Assembly (NCBI GenBank): GCA_910587425.1
Contig: CAJUKU010000003.1
Coordinates: 177,089-241,088, forward strand
Direction of reading: 5' to 3'
Length of the DNA: 64,000 nt
From: an uncultured Muribaculaceae bacterium
Lineage (GTDB): Bacteria > Bacteroidota > Bacteroidia > Bacteroidales > Muribaculaceae
Position 1 is the stretch's first letter. The number at the start of each line of letters is the position of its first letter. Positions 37,903 to 46,353 of the stretch are shown piece after piece. Both the position numbers and the translations under genes were made by a program. The notes under the pieces are model-generated. The model worked only from the letters and a program-made list of their open reading frames with translations. It was not told where the DNA came from and searched no databases.

Positions 37903-39090
37903 ATGATGGAATATAAGACTATACGTTTGCGCCGGGGCAAAGAAGAATCGCTCCGTCGCTTTCACCCCTGGGTATTCTCGGGCGCGATCGACAGCATAGA
38001 TTCCGGAGTGGAGGAGGGCGATACGGTGCGTGTCGTCGATGCTGATGGCAATCCGCTCGGTGTCGGTCACTATCAGATCGGTAGCATCGCTGTCCGTATG
38101 CTTACCGCCGGACAGGAGGGCATCGGCGAAGGTTTCTACAACCGCCGTCTTGAGCAGGCATGGCAGATGCGCCGTGCCATAGGTGTGGTCCGTGAGGGGA
38201 CTGACGCGTTCCGTCTCGTGCATGGCGAGGGTGATTTCCTTCCCGGTCTTATCGTCGATGTCTATGGTCCGACAGCCGTAATGCAGGCTCATTCGCCGGG
38301 CATGCATTTCGCCCGCAATGAGATAGCACGCGCGCTCGTCGATCTCCCCGGAGCTGGTATATCCAATGTGTACTACAAGTCCGAGACCACGCTCCCTTAT
38401 AAGGCTGAGCTCGATCCGCAGAACGATTACATCATAGGTTCATATTCCGGCGATGTGGCAATGGAGAACGGACTGAAATTCCACGTCGATTGGCTGCGCG
38501 GTCAGAAAACCGGTTTCTTTGTCGACCAGCGCGACAACCGTTCGCTTCTTGAGCGCTACAGTGCCGGACGCCGGGTGCTCAACATGTTCTGCTACACCGG
38601 AGGATTCTCTGTCTATGCCCTGCGCGGTGGTGCCGAGCACGTCACATCGGTCGACAGTTCGGCTAAGGCGGTCAGCCTCACTGAGGCAAACGTCGAGCTC
38701 AATTTCCCGGGTGACTCGCGTCATGATGCCGTGGCTGAGGATGCCTTCAAGTTCCTCAGTGGCATAACCCCCGGCGACTATGATCTTGTGGTGCTCGATC
38801 CCCCCGCTTTTGCAAAACACCGCAGCGCCATACGCAATGCCCTCCGCGGTTACCAGAAGCTCAATGCCCGGGCTATGGAGCGTATGCCACAGGGCAGCAT
38901 ACTCTTCACTTTCTCATGCTCTCAGGCTATAACCAAGGAGCAGTTCAGGCTCGCAGTATTCTCTGCCGCGGCGCAGACAGGGCGCCGTGTCCGGATTCTG
39001 CATCAGCTCACGCAGCCTGCCGATCACCCTGTGAATATCTATCATCCGGAGGGTGAATATCTGAAAGGACTCATCCTTTACATAGAATGA
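37903..39090 (+). CDS. rlmI: class I SAM-dependent rRNA cytosine methyltransferase, RlmI type
   Basis: This is a 395-residue RNA methyltransferase. An N-terminal PUA domain (LRRGKEESLRRFHPWVFSGA) leads to an EEHEE-like linker and a Rossmann methyltransferase domain (FVDQRDNRSLLERY, NMFCYTGGFSVYA, catalytic region VVLDPPAFAK). It probably makes m5C in 23S rRNA, as E. coli RlmI does at position 1962. It is co-transcribed with rseP (18-base gap). Confidence 0.9.
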   Translation: MMEYKTIRLRRGKEESLRRFHPWVFSGAIDSIDSGVEEGDTVRVVDADGNPLGVGHYQIGSIAVRMLTAGQEGIGEGFYNRRLEQAWQMRRAIGVVREGTDAFRLVHGEGDFLPGLIVDVYGPTAVMQAHSPGMHFARNEIARALVDLPGAGISNVYYKSETTLPYKAELDPQNDYIIGSYSGDVAMENGLKFHVDWLRGQKTGFFVDQRDNRSLLERYSAGRRVLNMFCYTGGFSVYALRGGAEHVTSVDSSAKAVSLTEANVELNFPGDSRHDAVAEDAFKFLSGITPGDYDLVVLDPPAFAKHRSAIRNALRGYQKLNARAMERMPQGSILFTFSCSQAITKEQFRLAVFSAAAQTGRRVRILHQLTQPADHPVNIYHPEGEYLKGLILYIE

Positions 39091-39112
39091 CACATATATT
39101 ATATACGTAATA

Positions 39113-41116
39113 ATGAAACTTCACATTTTCGCCGCGGCAGTCGCCGGTATGGCGATGCAAGCAACAGCCATGACACCCACTGACAACGCTTTCGACTATA
39201 AAGTGGACCGTTTCGCCGACATCGAGGTGCTGCGCTATCGTGTGCCCGATTTCGAGAACCTCACACTGCAGCAGAAGCAGCTCGTCTATCACCTCACCGA
39301 AGCCGCCCTCTGGGGACGTGACATTCTCTGGGATCAGAACGGACGCTATAACCTTCCGATACGCCGTATGCTCGAATCGGTATACACATCCTACACTGGC
39401 GATCGCAATGATCAGCAATTCAAGGATTTCGAGCTGTATCTCAAGCAGCTGTGGTTTGGCAACGGTCTGTACCACCACTATTCGATGGACAAATTCACGC
39501 CCCGTTTCAGCCGTCAGTGGCTTGAGAATCAGGTGAAGAACCTCCCCGCTGCATCCCGCCCCGCAGATCTTCCCGAATTGCTCGACGTCATTTTCGACCC
39601 CACGCTCCTTCCTAAGAAAGTTAACCAGGCTGAGGGAGCAGACCTCATAGCCACATCTGCCGGCAATCTTTATGCTCCCGGACTCACTCAGGCTGAGGTC
39701 GAGGCATATTATGCCACGCGCAAGGACACTACGGAGGCGCGTCCGGTAATGCATGGTCTCAACACACGCCTCGGTCGCAACGATAAAGGCGAGATCGTAG
39801 AGCAGACCTACCGTGTGGGTGGGCTTTACTCTCCGGCTATCGAGAAAATAGTGGCTGAGCTTGAGCTTGCTCTCCCATTCGCAGAGAATAAGAAGCAGGC
39901 TGATGTGATAACCAAACTGATAGAGTATTATCGCACCGGCTCGCTCCGGCAGTTCGATGACTATTCGATAGCATGGGTCGCTGATACAGCATCGCGCGTA
40001 GACTTCGTGAACGGTTTCATCGAGAGCTATGACGATCCGCTCGGTATGACCGGCAACTTCGAGAGCATCGTGAACTTCAAGAATCTCGACGCTTCACACC
40101 GCACGGAGGTGATAAGCGGAAACGCGGCATGGTTCGAGCAGCATTCGCCGGTCGATCCCCGTTTCCGTAAGGATGAGGTCAAGGGTATCACGGCTAAGGT
40201 CATCACTGCTGCTATCCTCGCGGGTGATGCATACCCCGCAACGCCGATCGGTATCAATCTCCCCAATTCAAACTGGATCCGCGCCGAGCACGGCTCCAAG
40301 TCTGTGACGATTGAGAACATCACACAGGCATACGACGCTGCCGCGCATGGCAACGGTTTTGCCGAGGAATTCGTTCCCGACACCGCCATCCGTTCGCTCA
40401 TGGACCGCTACCTCTTCATTACCGACAATCTGCACACCGACCTTCACGAATGTCTCGGACATGCATCCGGCAGACTGCTTCCGGGCGTTGATCCCGATGC
40501 TCTGAAGGCTCACGGCTCTGCGCTTGAGGAGGCGCGCGCCGACCTGTTCGCTCTCTATTATCTTGCCGATCCGAAGCTGATAGAGCTTGGGCTCATTGAC
40601 AGCCCTGACGCTTACAAGGCACAGTACTATCAGTACATGCTCAACGGGCTCATGACTCAACTCATGCGTATCGAGCCGGGCAAGAATGTCGAGGAAGCAC
40701 ACATGCGCAACCGCAAGATGATTGCCGAGTGGGTGCTTGAGAAAGGAAGTGCTGAGGGTGTTGTGTCACTTGATACCGTAGATGGACGTACCACACTCAC
40801 CATCACCGACTATCCCCGCGTGCGTGAACTCTTCGGCGAACTTCTCGGCGAAGTGCAGCGCATCAAGAGCGAGGGTGATTATGAGGCAGGGCGCGACCTC
40901 ATGGAGCGCTATGGCGTGCGCGTAGATCCCCGTCTTCACAAGGAGGTGCTCGACCGTTACGCACGTCTCAACATAGCTCCTTACAAAGGCTTCGTGAATC
41001 CTGTCTACACTCCGGTTCTTGATGCCGATGGCAATGTTACCGACATAACTGTCAGCTATGACGAGGACTATATCCCGCAGATGCTCCGGTACTCGGCTAC
41101 GCATTCAGCGCTGTGA
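39113..41116 (+). CDS. dipeptidyl peptidase III, family M49
   Basis: This zinc exopeptidase of 667 residues removes dipeptides from the N-terminus of short peptides. The family-specific HEXXGH motif is HECLGH (H445, E446, H450), and the second motif EEARAD starts at E472, which supplies the third ligand. These positions fit the known Bacteroides enzyme. An N-terminal stretch (LHIFAAAVAGMAMQATAM) looks like a signal peptide, so it may act in the periplasm on imported peptides. It is last in the dxr operon and is followed by a strong terminator. Confidence 0.95.
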   Translation: MKLHIFAAAVAGMAMQATAMTPTDNAFDYKVDRFADIEVLRYRVPDFENLTLQQKQLVYHLTEAALWGRDILWDQNGRYNLPIRRMLESVYTSYTGDRNDQQFKDFELYLKQLWFGNGLYHHYSMDKFTPRFSRQWLENQVKNLPAASRPADLPELLDVIFDPTLLPKKVNQAEGADLIATSAGNLYAPGLTQAEVEAYYATRKDTTEARPVMHGLNTRLGRNDKGEIVEQTYRVGGLYSPAIEKIVAELELALPFAENKKQADVITKLIEYYRTGSLRQFDDYSIAWVADTASRVDFVNGFIESYDDPLGMTGNFESIVNFKNLDASHRTEVISGNAAWFEQHSPVDPRFRKDEVKGITAKVITAAILAGDAYPATPIGINLPNSNWIRAEHGSKSVTIENITQAYDAAAHGNGFAEEFVPDTAIRSLMDRYLFITDNLHTDLHECLGHASGRLLPGVDPDALKAHGSALEEARADLFALYYLADPKLIELGLIDSPDAYKAQYYQYMLNGLMTQLMRIEPGKNVEEAHMRNRKMIAEWVLEKGSAEGVVSLDTVDGRTTLTITDYPRVRELFGELLGEVQRIKSEGDYEAGRDLMERYGVRVDPRLHKEVLDRYARLNIAPYKGFVNPVYTPVLDADGNVTDITVSYDEDYIPQMLRYSATHSAL

Positions 41117-41137
41117 TGTGACCTTTGAGAAATGAAT

Positions 41138-41174
41138 TACGGCGGTGTGTCAGGTGAATCTTGACACACCGCCG
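41138..41174. terminator. bidirectional terminator between convergent genes
   Basis: A 14-base perfect stem (41138-41151 with 41161-41174) encloses a nine-base loop. It separates dipeptidyl peptidase III from the opposing secreted low-complexity protein. Confidence 0.85.
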
Positions 41175-41206
41175 TTGTTATTGGAGTTTTGGAAATAAGT
41201 GCTTAT

Positions 41207-42247
41207 TCAGTTACCTAACTGCAGCGTGGTATAGAAGCGGGTGCCGCTGCCGGGGTTCATGGCACCGAACTGGAGGGTGATATAGCCGGATGGTGCCCCG
41301 AACCATGTAGCCTCCATTATGCCGCCGTTATTGGTGTACGATACCGGTTGCCCGTAGCGCCCTACTAGATTCATGTAAAGCGAGTTGTACCGGCTCATGT
41401 CGCGGACTGCAGTCGAATAGCTGAATTGTGACCCTATGAGTCCCGACGGACCGTAGTAGAGTGTGGCGTCAGGCCATATATAGTTCATTTGGTTCACATT
41501 GCGCAGATATACGACATCTTCATTGTAGCCGTCGACGGAATAATTGTTGTTGTACAGATAGTCGAGCGACATTGTGAGTGCCGTGCCGAACGCTATGCCG
41601 AGTATGTTACCGAGCGACGGACCGGTCCATGGGCGCCATACAGCCGGACGTACCGGACGGCGGAAAGGACGCATCGGCGGACGGTACGGACGGACCGGCG
41701 GAGCCATGACTATCGGGCGGTTGGGGCGGTAATGCGGCGGACGGTTATATCCCGGAATAGGTCTGTTGTTTCCCGGTGTCGGACGGTTAGAACCGGGTGC
41801 AGGGCGGTTGTGCTGCGGCGGTTTCTGCTGATTGCCGTTACCGGGTCGGTTGCCGTTGTTGCCCGGACGGTTGGTTTGTGGTGGCTTTTGCTGGTTGCCG
41901 CTGTTTCCCGGACGGTTGTTGTTACCGTTTCCCGGGCGGTAATTGTTACCGGGGCGTGTTGTCGATGGCTTCTGACCGTCGTTGCGTCCCGGACGTGTCG
42001 ATTTGTTATCGTTGCGTTGAGTGCGTCCCGGGCGCACTGTCGTCCCATCCTTGCGGTTGGGCTGTGTACGCGTGGGAGCCACTTTGGGAGCATTTTTTCT
42101 TTCCGACGATCCGCCGTTGCTTCTTGACCGTTCGGTGCGCTCGTTTCTCTGTGCACCATTATGACGTTGTGCCTCAGCGGGGGAGGTATATATGAACAGT
42201 GCGGCTAATGCTGCTATCGCTGTGGGGATGATTCTTGGCATGGGCAA
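41207..42247 (-). CDS. secreted low-complexity Pro/Asn/Arg/Gly protein, unknown function
   Basis: This 346-residue protein has a signal peptide (cleavage near SPAEAQ). Residues about 28-195 are a very basic Asn/Arg/Pro/Gly tract built from irregular NRPGNG-type repeats. Residues about 200-346 form a compact C-terminal domain with one glycine-rich hydrophobic stretch (LGNILGIAFGTALTMSL) and aromatic strands ending in FYTTLQLGN. I do not recognise the family. The charged repeat arm may bind peptidoglycan, lipopolysaccharide or nucleic acid (speculative). Confidence 0.75.
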   Translation of the reverse strand: MPMPRIIPTAIAALAALFIYTSPAEAQRHNGAQRNERTERSRSNGGSSERKNAPKVAPTRTQPNRKDGTTVRPGRTQRNDNKSTRPGRNDGQKPSTTRPGNNYRPGNGNNNRPGNSGNQQKPPQTNRPGNNGNRPGNGNQQKPPQHNRPAPGSNRPTPGNNRPIPGYNRPPHYRPNRPIVMAPPVRPYRPPMRPFRRPVRPAVWRPWTGPSLGNILGIAFGTALTMSLDYLYNNNYSVDGYNEDVVYLRNVNQMNYIWPDATLYYGPSGLIGSQFSYSTAVRDMSRYNSLYMNLVGRYGQPVSYTNNGGIMEATWFGAPSGYITLQFGAMNPGSGTRFYTTLQLGN

Positions 42248-42399
42248 TGGGTTTAAGGTTCAACAATAAGCTGCTGAAAGTGGTTCAGATCCCGTGCTTT
42301 CTTTCGCTTTTCTGTTGGATACCGGATGTAGTGAAAAGTTTAGTACGTGTGGAGTTTTATAACAATATCGTTCTCTTTTTGGCAAATCTACGCAAAAAA

Positions 42400-42431
42400 T
42401 TTGTATTTGCAGCGACAAGTGTGTAACTTTG
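42400..42431 (+). promoter_or_regulatory. promoter of pyrE
   Basis: The -33 TTTG (42400-42403), a 20-base spacer and the -7 TAACTTTG (42424-42431) form a full consensus promoter. The leader is about 37 bases. Confidence 0.8.
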
Positions 42432-42474
42432 TAATTGCAAAAACCGCCAACAAAAAGACTTTTAAGCTACCATC

Positions 42475-43116
42475 ATGAAATCAATCGAACGACTGCTCGC
42501 TGAGCGACTCCTTAAAATCAGTGCCATTAAGCTCCAGCCAGATCTGCCTTTTACCTGGGCTTCCGGATGGAATTCGCCTATCTACACCGATAACAGAAAG
42601 ACCCTTTCATATCCTGACGTGCGCAGCTTTATCAAGGTAGAGATGTGTCGTCTCATTCTTGAGAATTTCGAGATGCCCGATGCCATCGCCGGAGTTGCTA
42701 CAGGTGCGATAGCTATGGGTGCACTCGTAGCTGACACTCTTGGACTTCCGTATGTTTACGTGCGCTCGACACCGAAAGATCACGGTCTGGAGAACCTCAT
42801 AGAGGGCAATCTTAAGCCCGGTCAGAAAGTCGTTGTCATAGAAGATCTCATCTCAACCGGTGGAAGCAGCCTGAAAGCTGTGGAGGCAATCCGTGCCGCC
42901 GGATGTGAGGTGGTCGGCATGGCTGCAATATTCACCTATGGCTTCCCGATCGCTGTAAAGCGTTTCAAGGACGCTGGCGTTGAGCTGATCACCCTCTCCA
43001 ACTACAATGCGATGCTTGAGGCTGCGCTCGATACACAGTATATCCGTCCCGACGACGTAGAGACTCTTAAGGAATGGCGCAAGGATCCCGCCAACTGGAC
43101 TCCTGTGCGTCATTAA
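42475..43116 (+). CDS. pyrE: orotate phosphoribosyltransferase
   Basis: This 213-residue enzyme makes OMP from orotate and PRPP in pyrimidine synthesis. The PRPP-binding motif VVVIEDLISTGGSS and the catalytic loop region RSTPKDHGLENLIEG are present. It has its own full promoter and heads a three-gene unit with an SRPBCC protein 12 bases downstream. Confidence 0.96.
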   Translation: MKSIERLLAERLLKISAIKLQPDLPFTWASGWNSPIYTDNRKTLSYPDVRSFIKVEMCRLILENFEMPDAIAGVATGAIAMGALVADTLGLPYVYVRSTPKDHGLENLIEGNLKPGQKVVVIEDLISTGGSSLKAVEAIRAAGCEVVGMAAIFTYGFPIAVKRFKDAGVELITLSNYNAMLEAALDTQYIRPDDVETLKEWRKDPANWTPVRH

Positions 43117-43128
43117 TATAGTTTTAAC

Positions 43129-43554
43129 ATGGCACATTATTCCAGCAAGCCTGTTACGGTAAGTCGCCCTGCTGCGCAGATGTTCGAGGCGATATCAAAT
43201 ATCGGGGCTTACCAACAGCGTCTTGATGAGCTTCCCGCAGATGAGCGTGCCCGCCTGGGCGAGGTTCGTTTTACGGATGATTCGATCATAATAACCGCAC
43301 AGCCCGTTGGGGAGATGCGCTTCGACGTCGTGGAGCGTGTGGCTCCTCAGCGCGTGGTGCTACAGGCTGCACAGTCGCCCGTACCGCTTACCCTTGCCGT
43401 ATGTCTGAAACCGATAGGTGAAGATGCTACCGAGGTCACAAGCGAGATAGATGTCGAGATTCCCGCCATGCTCAAACCGCTTGTGGGAGGAAAGATGCAG
43501 GAGGCGGCTGATAAGTTCGGCGATCTGATCACTACATTCTTTGGCGGCAAGTGA
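43129..43554 (+). CDS. SRPBCC/START-fold small protein
   Basis: This 141-residue protein resembles the polyketide cyclase/START-like fold: an N-terminal MAHYSSKPVTVSRPAAQMFEAISN, alternating beta strands and a long C-terminal helix (GGKMQEAADKFGDLITTFF). Such proteins bind hydrophobic ligands in a cleft; the ligand here is unknown. It is co-transcribed with pyrE, an association I recall from related genomes but have not checked. Confidence 0.8.
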   Translation: MAHYSSKPVTVSRPAAQMFEAISNIGAYQQRLDELPADERARLGEVRFTDDSIIITAQPVGEMRFDVVERVAPQRVVLQAAQSPVPLTLAVCLKPIGEDATEVTSEIDVEIPAMLKPLVGGKMQEAADKFGDLITTFFGGK

Positions 43555-43613
43555 GAAGCCGCTCTTGCTTAAGATATCACGATCATCCGCTGCGCATCTA
43601 TGATGTGCGGCGG

Positions 43614-44141
43614 ATGATCAATTTATTCCTGCCGTCATCGTTCGTTCGTATGGCTATGCGTTCCGCCACGGCTGTAGCATTGCTCATCTCTTTGCTCACA
43701 CCCTCTTGCGATACCGTCGACGATACCCGGATCCCGGTTCGTCCGGTTTTCATATCGTTCACCGATGTAGGAGTGTGGAATACGTATGGAGTTGCGGCAG
43801 CTCTCGATTACCGTTCATTCATAAAGGATTCGCGGCTGCCTTCCGGCTTTCCGTATACGGCGCAATCTGCAACAGGTTTCGGTGGCGTGCTGCTCGTTTG
43901 TGACTTCGATGGCGCTCCCCACGCTTTCGACTTGGCATGTCCGGTGGAGATGAAAGCCGACGTGCGCATTGCTGTCAACTCACAGGAGGCGGTTGCGGAA
44001 TGCCCCGTATGTCATAGCGTCTACGATGTGTTCCGTCTCGGTCAGCCGTTGTCCGGCAAAGCTGCCGAGCAGGGCTATGGATTGACCCGTTATTCCGTTG
44101 TTTCCTCGGCCGGCGGCGCTTACATGACCGTCACACGTTAG
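43614..44141 (+). CDS. exported Rieske-like protein lacking a complete cluster site
   Basis: This 175-residue protein runs from the ATG at 43614 (another possible start is 43650). An N-terminal hydrophobic segment ends LLTPSC, a possible lipoprotein site. The C-terminal part has the Rieske-like pattern FDLACPVE ... CPVCHSVYDV ... GYGLTRYSVV. The first CxH motif reads C-P-V, so one histidine ligand is missing and binding of a [2Fe-2S] cluster is doubtful. It is last in the pyrE unit, 59 bases after the SRPBCC gene. Confidence 0.7.
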   Translation: MINLFLPSSFVRMAMRSATAVALLISLLTPSCDTVDDTRIPVRPVFISFTDVGVWNTYGVAAALDYRSFIKDSRLPSGFPYTAQSATGFGGVLLVCDFDGAPHAFDLACPVEMKADVRIAVNSQEAVAECPVCHSVYDVFRLGQPLSGKAAEQGYGLTRYSVVSSAGGAYMTVTR

Positions 44142-44191
44142 GCTAAGTCCTCGCAGTCCGTATAGGGTTCCATTACCATTTGCTGTTTGCA

Positions 44192-44245
44192 CTATTCGTC
44201 TTATCCTCTCTATTCGCCCCATTTGCCCTATTTGCCCTATTCCAC
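44192..44245. repeat. six tandem degenerate 9-base repeats, YTATTYGCC-like
   Basis: The units are CTATTCGTC, TTATCCTCT, CTATTCGCC, CCATTTGCC, CTATTTGCC and CTATTCCAC, in exact 9-base register. Related units occur at 57607-57642 and 58063-58080. They lie in the 765-base stretch 44142-44906 between convergent annotated genes. Confidence 0.75.
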
Positions 44246-44395
44246 TATCCAATCATCCAGCCATCAGCCTCAGATCAGGCTTTAATCCCTCTCTTGCTAT
44301 ATGGATTTTGCTGTTTGTTCCCACATTGGCAACATTGCATTAGTGATGTTGCAAAAACCGTTATTGATTATTACACTGTCGCATAAAAGAAACAA

Positions 44396-44419
44396 AAGGA
44401 TAGTCTCACGACTACCCTT
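44396..44419 (-). terminator. terminator of the hidden 40-residue gene
   Basis: The stem AAGGATAGTC (44396-44405) pairs with 44410-44419 (one mismatch, loop TCAC). On the minus strand it is followed by TTTTGTTTC. It lies 32 bases after the small gene. Confidence 0.7.
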
Positions 44420-44451
44420 AAGCTTCAAATACACAATTATCTATAAAACAA

Positions 44452-44574
44452 CTATTTAGTACTTAAACTCTCTCTATTCCAATACACGCGACAACAGGGG
44501 CGCGCTTCCGTGCCTCTTTTGCGAGAATCTTCAATCTCCTGTTCGGGTAATGAATATCTTTTCGCCGCGTTCAT
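44452..44574 (-). CDS. 40-residue small protein of unknown function
   Basis: This short gene begins at ATG 44574 and ends at TAG 44452. The peptide is charged and protein-like: it starts MNAAKRYSLPEQEIED, continues SRKRGTEARPCCRVYW and ends NRESLSTK, with a CC pair and a basic-acidic centre. What makes it credible is the full transcription unit around it: a consensus promoter at 44689-44720, a roughly 110-base leader containing a long hairpin (44609-44648), and a terminator at 44396-44419. I do not recognise the family. It could alternatively be a noncoding RNA that happens to contain an open frame. Confidence 0.55.
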   Translation of the reverse strand: MNAAKRYSLPEQEIEDSRKRGTEARPCCRVYWNRESLSTK

Positions 44575-44608
44575 AAAAATCTTATAACCTTATATACTTT
44601 CTTTTGGT

Positions 44609-44648
44609 GTCTGCCGTGTCGCCAAATATCCGGTGACTCTTGGCAGAC
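44609..44648 (-). promoter_or_regulatory. structured 5' leader hairpin of the 40-residue gene
   Basis: GTCTGCC at 44609-44615 pairs with GGCAGAC at 44642-44648, and inner GTC/GAC and CC/GG pairs extend the stem. It lies between the promoter and the small ORF. Read on the plus strand, it is followed by TATATTTTTA, so it could also stop transcription from the other side. Confidence 0.6.
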
Positions 44649-44688
44649 TATATTTTTACACAAACATGCTGTTACTTTTGTAACGCTG

Positions 44689-44720
44689 CAAAATTATAAT
44701 GTTTCGACGGATTGTGCAAA
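44689..44720 (-). promoter_or_regulatory. consensus promoter for the 40-residue gene
   Basis: The -33 TTTG (44717-44720), 20-base spacer and -7 TAATTTTG (44689-44696) match the Bacteroidetes consensus exactly. No annotated gene on this strand would otherwise use it. Confidence 0.75.
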
Positions 44721-44802
44721 TAGTGTAGCCTTTTTTATACATATTTTAACGCAAAATTATCCAAACTGCTGATTTTCAAATGTGATTTTGATAGCTTGTA
44801 TA

Positions 44803-44819
44803 GATTACAATTTGTAATC
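44803..44819. promoter_or_regulatory. 17-base perfect palindrome, possible operator
   Basis: GATTACAA and TTGTAATC flank a single T. It lies about 85 bases upstream of the small-gene promoter and 88 bases after the transporter gene. It could be an operator or an AT-rich hairpin. Confidence 0.4.
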
Positions 44820-44906
44820 ATATAGATAATTTTCGTGGGGCGTGATTTATTGCGTTTTCTTAATATCGTTTATCCGGGAACAGTACTGCCATAGGCAGTG
44901 TGTGGA

Positions 44907-46349
44907 TCATCCCCAGATCAACGACGCTATAAGATAACTCACGGCGGTGGCTACAGCGACACAGACAAGTCCCGGTAGCATGAAGCTATGGTTGACAAGG
45001 AATTTGCCAATGCGCGTTGTGCCGCTTCTGTCGAAATTCACCGTAGCTATATCCGATGGATATGTGGGGAAGAAGAAGTAGCCGTAGACGCTCGGAAACA
45101 CACCGAGTATAACCCATCCGGGGACTCCCATGGCAAATGCTGCGGGAACCATAGATACAACAACAGCGCCTTGAGAATTGAGAAGGATCGAGACAACAAA
45201 GAATACCACGGCAAGCAGCCAGCTGTATGTGGCAAGCATCGCACCGAGACTGTCCTTTATCGATGGCAGCCAGTGTCCGAAATATGTATCGGCGAGCCAT
45301 GCTATGCCATATATGGCTACTACGGCTGTCATTCCGTTCTGCCATACAGCTCCGCCCACGGCATCTTTCGGTTTGGACTTGCAGAATATGAATATGAACG
45401 CTGCGGCGCTCATCATGATTATCTGGATAACGACACCCATTGATAAACGCGATTGGTAATGCTCGGTTACTCCGGGAACTGATATTCCTGCCGTGGCGAG
45501 TTGCTCGGGAGTGATGCTGATGCCGTCGGTGGCGACTGATGCCGCTCCGGTCACCGCGCGTAGCTTGTCAAACGACGGCAGCAGTGAGGGGACGGCGGCA
45601 AGTATGACTATTATTGCTATTGCCGCCAGGAAGATGTATACCGCACGGCGTGAAGTATTGCTTATCTTACGGTCGAGTGTCGTGGCTGACGCTTCCATCA
45701 TTTTGCGTCTCAGCTCCGGATCTGCGAGTCTCCGTTGGTATTCCGGATCGTCGGCAAGTTCCGGACCGCGGCGATAGCTGACAGCCGCTGCTATTGCAAG
45801 TCCGCAGAGGCTTGCCGGTATGGTTACTGCAAGCACGTGGGGGATTGCGATGTCAAATCCGTTGAGGTTGCTGATCGACACAACCGCGACAACCGCGGCT
45901 GCGATTGGTGAGCATGTTATACCTACCTGTGAGGCTATGCTCGCCACTGCGCAAGGGCGTTCTGGACGGATGCCGCGCTTCAATGCAATGTCGGCTATGA
46001 TCGGCATCAGCGTGTAGACAACATGCCCTGTGCCTACTAAGACCGTCAGGAAAAACGTGGCAAACGGTGCGAGAAAGGTGATATGACCGGGATGACGCCT
46101 CAACGCCTTCTCGGCAAGCTGTATAAGCCAGTCCATGCCGCCCGACGCCTGAAGGGCGCCGGCGCATGTGACTGCTGCTATGATTATGTAGATTACATCG
46201 GTGGGTGGGGTGCCCGGAGCCATGCCGAATCCCAGCACGAGTATGGCGAGACCGATACCCGATATGGCTCCGAGAGCCAGACTGCCGTAGCGTGAGCCCA
46301 GATAGAGGGCTCCGAGCACTACCAGCAGCTGGACTGTAGCTTCAATCAC
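44907..46349 (-). CDS. anaerobic C4-dicarboxylate transporter, Dcu family
   Basis: This 480-residue membrane protein has about 12 membrane segments and matches the DcuA/DcuB family: start IEATVQLLVVLGALYLGSRYG, and conserved GTGHVVYTLMPIIAD and GITCSPIAAAVVA. It exchanges fumarate, malate or aspartate for succinate in fumarate respiration, fitting a succinate-forming anaerobe. A hydrophilic loop lies at about 210-245. It follows gpmI by four bases, so the two are co-transcribed. Confidence 0.92.
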   Translation of the reverse strand: MIEATVQLLVVLGALYLGSRYGSLALGAISGIGLAILVLGFGMAPGTPPTDVIYIIIAAVTCAGALQASGGMDWLIQLAEKALRRHPGHITFLAPFATFFLTVLVGTGHVVYTLMPIIADIALKRGIRPERPCAVASIASQVGITCSPIAAAVVAVVSISNLNGFDIAIPHVLAVTIPASLCGLAIAAAVSYRRGPELADDPEYQRRLADPELRRKMMEASATTLDRKISNTSRRAVYIFLAAIAIIVILAAVPSLLPSFDKLRAVTGAASVATDGISITPEQLATAGISVPGVTEHYQSRLSMGVVIQIIMMSAAAFIFIFCKSKPKDAVGGAVWQNGMTAVVAIYGIAWLADTYFGHWLPSIKDSLGAMLATYSWLLAVVFFVVSILLNSQGAVVVSMVPAAFAMGVPGWVILGVFPSVYGYFFFPTYPSDIATVNFDRSGTTRIGKFLVNHSFMLPGLVCVAVATAVSYLIASLIWG

Positions 46350-46353
46350 CGGA

